Positions 58,821-64,000 of a stretch of 64,000 nt of DNA are shown in pieces (positions within the stretch are counted from its first letter, which is position 1; each line of letters begins with the position of its first letter). Source of the DNA: Phyto melanocephala (Eukaryota > Arthropoda > Insecta > Diptera > Rhinophoridae); the NCBI GenBank assembly GCA_941918925.1, contig OW799236.1, forward strand, positions 68,848,465-68,912,464, written 5' to 3'. The notes below the pieces were generated by a model. The model searched no databases and was not told the origin of the DNA. It was given only the letters and a program-made list of their open reading frames with translations. The position numbers and the translations under genes are program-made.

Positions 58821-61800
58821 TGTAATGCTATTTGCTATATATATGTGCTATGAATACCGTTCGCTCTAGTGAGAGGGAGATCAGACAGGACTCGTCTTAT
58901 GTTTCGACTAGCATCTAGCGGCTGGGGTGGTTCGTTGATCTTTCTCACTGACAGTCCATTACAAAATTTTAAAATTAAAGAGTCCTTAAAGCCACTAATT
59001 CATAAATAAGGATAACTGTCATTTAATACACAAACTAACTAATTGGGCTATGGTATGATATGAAATTTACGTGATCCATGATATTGCAATTGTTAAGTCT
59101 ATTCACACTTTCTAAATGAGGAGGTTGGTAGATGTACCTCCTTCTGCCTCGATACCCACCCTTCCTAGGTTCTGGCGGCAGGAATAAATATTAAAAGAAC
59201 CCCTATACAGTTATCTCCTCACATTTATCACCAAGGAAAACTCAATTATAATTATTCGGACATATTAATACAATTTTTCTTTATTTACTTTCATAAAATT
59301 CATTCGATTCAAATTTCAATTTAATTTAAATTTAGTTTTCTTCTGTTTTATTTCTCCACAGATATATTCTTATAATAATTCTAACACCTATGTAATCATG
59401 ATTTTTGTTTGACGTGTATCAATAATATAATTTATAAGGACATTCTAGATTATAAAGTACATAGAGTTTATGTTATTACTCCATAACAATTCAATTAAAA
59501 TTTCTTCAATTTATATTATTGTAGCATATCGTAAAACTTTCAATATGAAATTACAATTATTTTATATTAAAGTATAAAATTTAAGAACGTGTAGTTGTTA
59601 AGTACTTAAAAAAAATTTATTCATTAATAAATTTGATTAAAATGCAATCAAGCTGTTTCGGTGCATCTACAAGGGTTAAAAACGTATTTGATGTGGTACA
59701 TTCAGTGTAGTACATTTACAAATTTCTTTGTCAGAATTTATGCATTAGCGATGAAATTAAACGAACAAAACTTTTTCTTTTGTTTTGATAAAATTTTTCT
59801 TTCAACGAGTATATTAAACGATGATAACGCATATAGTTATCTCTTTCACACCTGAATGTGTTTAAGCGGGGTTATTAATGATCTGGCTGGTTTGATGCAT
59901 AAGTGTTTGTAATCGTATTCTTTTCATCTTTGGTTTGTTTTTGTTGTTTGGTATTTACATAGATATTAATTGTCATACAGCTTAATTGTGTTTCGGTTTT
60001 ATAAACTATCAACATTGTTTTGGTTTTACCATCGTTTTGTTTATTGCAAATAAAGTTAATAAAAATTAAAGTTAAGTACTATTTATTTGATCAAAATTGA
60101 GATATGGATTATAATTTGTATTTGGTTTTGTGGTTTTTTTTTTTTTTTAATCAAGCGAAATATTAAAATTTTGGTTCACATAAGAATTTTAATAATGTCA
60201 ACGCTATAGGTACGTACATATGTATCTGTGTATATATGTAGTATATGGCTTTACATATCTATGAGAGTGAATGCATTTGGTAAAACGGCGATCAAAACAA
60301 TGTTGATAGAAATGAAAATAATTCAAATAAAGAAAATGGAACGTATTTGTAACATTATGAGGGTGTAATTCAAATAAATAAGATTTTTTTTTGCTTTTGG
60401 TTGCATTTGTAGATTTACTCAATGAAAGGCTATTAGCGACTTAATTGAGTAATTTATTTAAACATAATAAATTTCACTGTCATAATGTTACATAAATCAA
60501 GGACACCAGAATAAAAATTATTTTTACTCACCTGCAACGTTGAAGGCCTTCAAAATGCAGTAGGATATGAGATTGCTCTTAGGTCCAAGTATTTTTGGCT
60601 ATCCGGCAGTTCCAAGTTTATCGTTTATAAAACCTTTTCACTCGTTTATAAACCGAAATAAATATGTAAATACTGACTTATTGAGGTTTTAAGCATACCA
60701 TTCTAAACCGAGATTTAAAGAATAATTTTTTTGCTTTTTTTTTCTGTTATTTTTATCGAGTAATTTTACCGATCAAAATGTACAGATTTTGGCGACACTA
60801 AAAGAAACAATGCCTTATTCTCTGATAAAGATTTTTGTGGGAGTTTTTTTTTTTTTGGTTTTCTTTTTTCTTTTTCAAAGGGACGCCGTTAACCCAAGTA
60901 TTTGCTGTTGCCCACACTTCTTACTTAGAAGTTTCTTTAGATTTTTCATAGAATTTTTAAATTGTCTGCTTATGCCTTTACTCTTCTCGTATGGTATCGC
61001 CAACAAATAGAATTCCAACTGCTAGTACTAACGTTTCTGGTAGAAGTTATGGACGGCCTGATTAATTTCTGCCTGTTTGTATAACCTTTATAACGACACA
61101 GCAGGCACGTGAGCTGGATAGAGCTTTTGGGCGGCTGAAGTATTCCTGTCTCAGTGTATTTGAAATTTTAAAATACTTATTTTTTTTCAAAAGCAACGAT
61201 GAAAATCTATTGATATTTTACGTGAGACCCACAATGAAACTTTCCTGACCAGATACGGTTGATTCTTCAATAAAAATTCAGTGTTTAGGCAATCTTGTTA
61301 AGTACGACTTGTTCGGCCAAAAGACAGAATAAAAAAAAAATCACACGTTGGCGAGTCAAAATTAATAATCGCCTGATTTTGGCAAATTTGTTTAAGTATC
61401 ATTATCCCGTTATTGGAAGTTTTTCTTCTAGTTCTTTCTATATATTTGTCTTTATATTTGCTTATGCCGGTGCGCGCGTATGATACCAGGTTTGAAAAAA
61501 GAGAGAATTTCCCTTTCTTGTGTGAAGAGTTTGACAGTTGAAATGCTAACTGTGCGAAAATTACACAGCTGATTAGTCAGAGTTACCTGAATGTTAAATA
61601 TAAGTAATGATTGACTATAAAGTTTATATCAGCTACAGGATTTTTTTTTTGCTAGTTGTAGAAGTGTGCAACTTTAAAATTGCAATTTATATAAATGTAC
61701 TACTTGTACCACGAAATTAACCCATTATGACACAACAGATTTTCTTTTTCTTCATAATTTATTAATTAGCTTTAAAATGATACTGATAGAGTTTCAAGCG

Positions 61801-62127
61801 TGCAAAACTGATTTTATTTTCAATATCTAAGTGAAGAAACCAAATATTTTTAAATAGAATTATTACCTACCAAGTAGTTTCTATCATTACCAATTTGTAG
61901 AAAAATGTTGTTTTTATTATGCTTTTATTTTTTTTTTCCCGTTTTACTTTGAATGAAAGTGAAGTATTAAAATTTTCAAGGCAAATGCATATAATTATAG
62001 AAGGTAAATCAGAGTTTAGGGGAATCTATGGTTTGAAAATATGATAACAAAAAAATGGTTCGGTGTATTTAAAACAAAACAAGAATGTTGCATCTGATTG
62101 AATAGAGAGTTTAAACCTCACATTACA
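58821..62127 (-). repeat. 5' LTR of element B (3307 bases)
   Basis: It begins TGTAATGC and ends CATTACA (terminal inverted repeat TGTAATG/CATTACA). It lacks the hAT element present in the partner LTR and so shows the empty site at about 60233-60248. The plus-strand frames in it (59661-59855, 60789-61010) are repeated in the other LTR only because LTRs are copies; they show no protein motif. Confidence 0.95.
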
Positions 62128-62131
62128 CCAC
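62128..62131. repeat. Target-site duplication of element B, right (CCAC)
   Basis: CCAC directly after CATTACA, then the LTR of element A resumes with CTGGTAAAA. Confidence 0.92.
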
Positions 62132-62728
62132 CTGGTAAAATTGTTCACCAATATTTATTAGTTCCCTAAAGGAACATAATTATTATTAAAATTATAAAAA
62201 AAAATATGCCTTAGAATAAAAAAATATTACCTTTGATTTGCATAAAGTAGAGTAAAATAAGTTTTGAAACTTCAAAAATATTGTAAATTTTATGATAAAA
62301 TTTTAATTACTTTTTTTTCTTTATATAACTTTAACACCTTTTTTCACTATATTTTGCTTCACTTTCCTTTTTAAAAATTTACTGGTTAGTTCGACTTTTT
62401 GATACAAAATGAATAATTAAAATGTGGTGTTCTTTATTCTCGTTGAAATCGAGATTACGAGAAAATAAAATTAAACGGGAATCGCATTCCTATGTAACCG
62501 GTTAATTGCGCTCAATTGTTTGGTAGGTACAATTACAAATATATGAGGTAGTTTATAAATGAGTCATTATCTCTCAATGTAAATTACCGTGAAAGAAAAT
62601 AAAACTCGCATGGTAGTAACTTAATGAATGTGATAAGTCTAGGGTTTTCGTTAAATGTTTTCCTATATTTTGTAAAAAAAAATTATCCCAATTTCTTCGT
62701 ATTTTCTATCTGGAGACTAATCGTAACA
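62132..62728 (-). repeat. 5' LTR of element A, outer part
   Basis: Continues from CTGGTAAAATTGTTCACC exactly where 48172 stops and ends CGTAACA. It matches 40056-40652 with a few substitutions (for example TACAATTAC for TATAATTAC). Confidence 0.93.
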
Positions 62729-62732
62729 CAGG
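62729..62732. repeat. Target-site duplication of element A, right (CAGG)
   Basis: CAGG directly after the outer LTR end CGTAACA. It matches 38035-38038, showing that the 24.7-kb block arose from one insertion and later nesting. Confidence 0.88.
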
Positions 62733-63034
62733 TCTTACATCCCATGCTCCGACTTTACTTCAAATTACCCAATAGAAAGTAAACCATTAATGTCTAGTCG
62801 AATAACTAAAGGGACTAATCAAAACTAGTTTTATTTATTAATATAAAGCAATGGATTCGATATCCTTACAGAACATAAACACAATATGAGCACTATCTGT
62901 AGTGCTCATAAAAAATATTTTGGGTTTGTTAAAGCGTTATTTGACAGATGTTGTATAGAAATTTGTCAAATAAGGCTTCAATAAGCCAAAAATATAAAAA
63001 ACCTGTGCATGCAAAATTGCTCTTGTTTGCAATA
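62733..63034. other. Flank to the right of element A, no gene
   Basis: Unique-looking AT-rich sequence apart from the hairpin. It should contain the start of the mariner relic that follows, but no terminal repeat was identified. Confidence 0.35.
62886..62909. other. Perfect 10-bp hairpin
   Basis: ATGAGCACTA-TCTG-TAGTGCTCAT, a perfect stem with a tetraloop, just outside element A. No terminator or RNA gene context is seen; it could be a remnant of a transposon end. Confidence 0.6.
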
Positions 63035-63345
63035 GTATGGCAGAAGAGCCGTCAACCTCGACTTGTCGTCGTGCCTAACAATCAAGCATGTCAAGAACAT
63101 CACTGATGCGAATTTAGAATAAATATTCTAAATAATGCGCTCAAAGTCTTCAATTGATTCAATATCTTAAGTCCAATACGCCGAATGGTTGGTTGAACAT
63201 ACAGAAGTGAAAGAAAATCATCTTTAGCGACAGCGCATACTTTCTATACCTCTGTGGATCCGTCACCAAGCAGAATATTTCAATTCGAAAAATTAAAATC
63301 AACTAGCAATTGAAGCAAAGCCGCGAATAACGCAGATTACCGTTA
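63035..63345 (+). pseudogene. Mariner-type transposase relic, N-terminal to central part
   Basis: The blocks MAEEPSTSTCRRA (second helix-turn-helix region, as in the MITE at 25013), then after frameshifts the first catalytic block IFSDSAYFLYLCGSVTKQN (63216-63275; usual FSDEAHF...G-VNKQNCR) are in order on the plus strand. The Asp of FSD is kept. The coding line is then interrupted for about 500 bases and resumes at 63815. Confidence 0.7.
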
Positions 63346-63823
63346 AAATTACTCTTTTACATTTGTTCAAACACCAAAACATCAAAATTATGCATTTTGT
63401 TACCGTCAAAACGCAATTACAATGAGTCAGTCAGTGAAAGAACGTTGTAAGTTATAAACAAAATGCTACGAACGTAATTGTCGAAAGTGATTAATAAGTG
63501 TAACTGAGGTACAAAAAGAAAAGTATTTGTCGAAAATTGGAAAGACAATAAAAATAAAAGGTTTAGAAATAGTGAAAAATCATACGTAACAAAAAAAAAT
63601 TTTGGATATGAAACGTTTTTCCACTAAAAAAAATAAAAACAGTTCATTTATATGTTATTTGAAACTTGAATTTTTTTGATTTTGTGCATTATTTATTTTA
63701 TTTTTATTATTTTTGATAAACTAAAAAAAATAAAAAAAAGTTAATCAAACCTTTTAAATACGCTTTGCTCTCCTGAAAAATTTTTATTTTGTCATTTGCA
63801 ACGTTATTCGCGGCGATCCTTCA
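63298..63823. mobile_element. Candidate MITE or fold-back insertion splitting the mariner relic
   Basis: The pair CAATTGAAG-CAAA-GCCGCGAATAACG (63309-63334) and its inverted form CGTTATTCGCGGC-GATC-CTTCAATTG (63803-63828) matches in 22 of 26 positions, including 13 contiguous. The AT-rich interior has no coding capacity. The left arm lies where mariner similarity fades and the right arm where it resumes. I could not identify a target duplication, and both arms resemble the same mariner region, so a local inverted duplication is an alternative. Confidence 0.4.
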
Positions 63824-64000
63824 ATTGTTGAAAAGCCAATGCATAATAATTGTTTGGTGCAGATAATGGGCTGACGGCGTCATCGGGACATTCTTTTTTG
63901 AAACTGGTCATCCAAGCAGTTGCTGTGAATGGTGTTTGCTATCATTTAAAAATAACGAACTTTTTGTGGTCATAAATAGAGTATATTGAACTGGACGGTA
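63815..64000 (+). pseudogene. Mariner-type transposase relic, central part, runs off window
   Basis: After IVEKPMHNN and a VWC remnant (63835-63870), the frames read WADGVIGTFFFE (about 63880-63915) and AVAVNGVCYHLKITNFLW followed by a stop and IEYIELDG. These are the same central blocks as in 10401-10715, with frameshifts between them. Truncated by the window end. Confidence 0.68.

Larger units (their letters stand above)
48173..62127 (-). mobile_element. LTR retrotransposon B (Ty3/gypsy with RING-Gag), nested in element A
   Basis: A full Ty3/gypsy insertion on the minus strand flanked by CCAC (48169-48172, 62128-62131). LTRs are 48173-52886 (3', enlarged by a hAT insertion) and 58821-62127 (5'). 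Without the hAT guest it is about 12.5 kb, large for an insect element because of 3.3-kb LTRs. Order: LTR, 18-base tRNA-Lys PBS, leader with a 33-base poly(A), gag with N-terminal RING-H2, -1 frame pro-pol, LTR; no env. The LTRs differ only by a few bases, so the insertion is recent, yet gag and pro-pol each contain one in-frame UGA. Confidence 0.95.
38039..62728 (-). mobile_element. LTR retrotransposon A (Ty3/gypsy, Osvaldo/Ulysses-like), carrying element B inside its 5' LTR
   Basis: A complete Ty3/gypsy insertion on the minus strand, flanked by the 4-base duplication CAGG (38035-38038 and 62729-62732). LTRs are 38039-40652 (3') and 46158-48172 plus 62132-62728 (5', split by element B). Without the guest it is about 10.7 kb. 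Order on the minus strand: 5' LTR, tRNA-Lys PBS, gag, -1 frame pro-RT-RNase H-integrase, 3' LTR; no env. Long LTRs, tRNA-Lys priming and 4-base duplications recall the Osvaldo/Ulysses lineage of Drosophila; that placement is inference from memory and needs a tree. The copy is disabled by frameshifts in the integrase region. Confidence 0.93.

Noticed and set aside
48173..62127. The same reading for the 48.2-52.9 and 58.8-62.1 kb blocks
   Set aside because: LTRs of element B by the same criteria; the length difference equals the hAT insertion plus its 8-base duplication.

Overview
The window looks like heterochromatin-like or intergenic DNA of a dipteran, probably a calyptrate or other higher fly. 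It is AT-rich, and I could find no host protein-coding gene, rRNA or tRNA in it. Everything I can name is a transposable element or a relic of one. The dipteran call rests on abundant (GTCY)n 'mini-me'/DINE-1-type repeats, many mariner-type relics, a 54-bp intron, and primer-binding sites matching the 3' end of fly tRNA-Lys(CUU) as I remember it. The species is not determinable by eye.

Layout. 1-5.1 kb: part of a Helentron-associated (HINE/DINE-like) repeat, a decayed PIF/Harbinger transposase gene with a short intron, a second HINE carrying its own MITE, and a 5'-truncated LINE with a clear target-site duplication (TSD). 5.1-38 kb: mostly featureless AT-rich DNA with scattered relics: two LINE fragments of the RNase H type, a LINE reverse-transcriptase relic, mariner and Tc1 relics, a third HINE, a HINE with about 290-bp tandem repeats split by a mariner MITE, a TTA-flanked Harbinger-type MITE and a deleted HINE. 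38.0-62.7 kb: a nested block. Ty3/gypsy element A (38039-62728, about 10.7 kb without its guest) has 2.6-kb LTRs and a CAGG TSD. Element B (48173-62127, about 12.5 kb without its guest) sits in the 5' LTR of A, with 3.3-kb LTRs and a CCAC TSD. A hAT-type non-autonomous element (49601-50997, 8-bp TSD) sits in the 3' LTR of B, and a HINE copy sits inside that. 62.7-64 kb: another decayed mariner, interrupted and running off the window.

Both LTR elements lie on the minus strand and have the order PBS (tRNA-Lys), gag, then pro-RT-RNase H-integrase in the -1 frame. In both, a canonical slippery heptamer lies in the gag zero frame inside the gag/pol overlap (G_GGA_AAC in A, U_UUA_AAA in B). Neither has an env. 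Both copies are broken: A by single-base frameshifts in integrase, B by two in-frame UGA codons. Their LTR pairs are nearly identical, so the insertions are young. The most unusual feature is the Gag of B, which starts with a complete RING-H2 finger of ubiquitin-ligase type placed before a retrotransposon capsid domain and zinc knuckles. A has no such domain.
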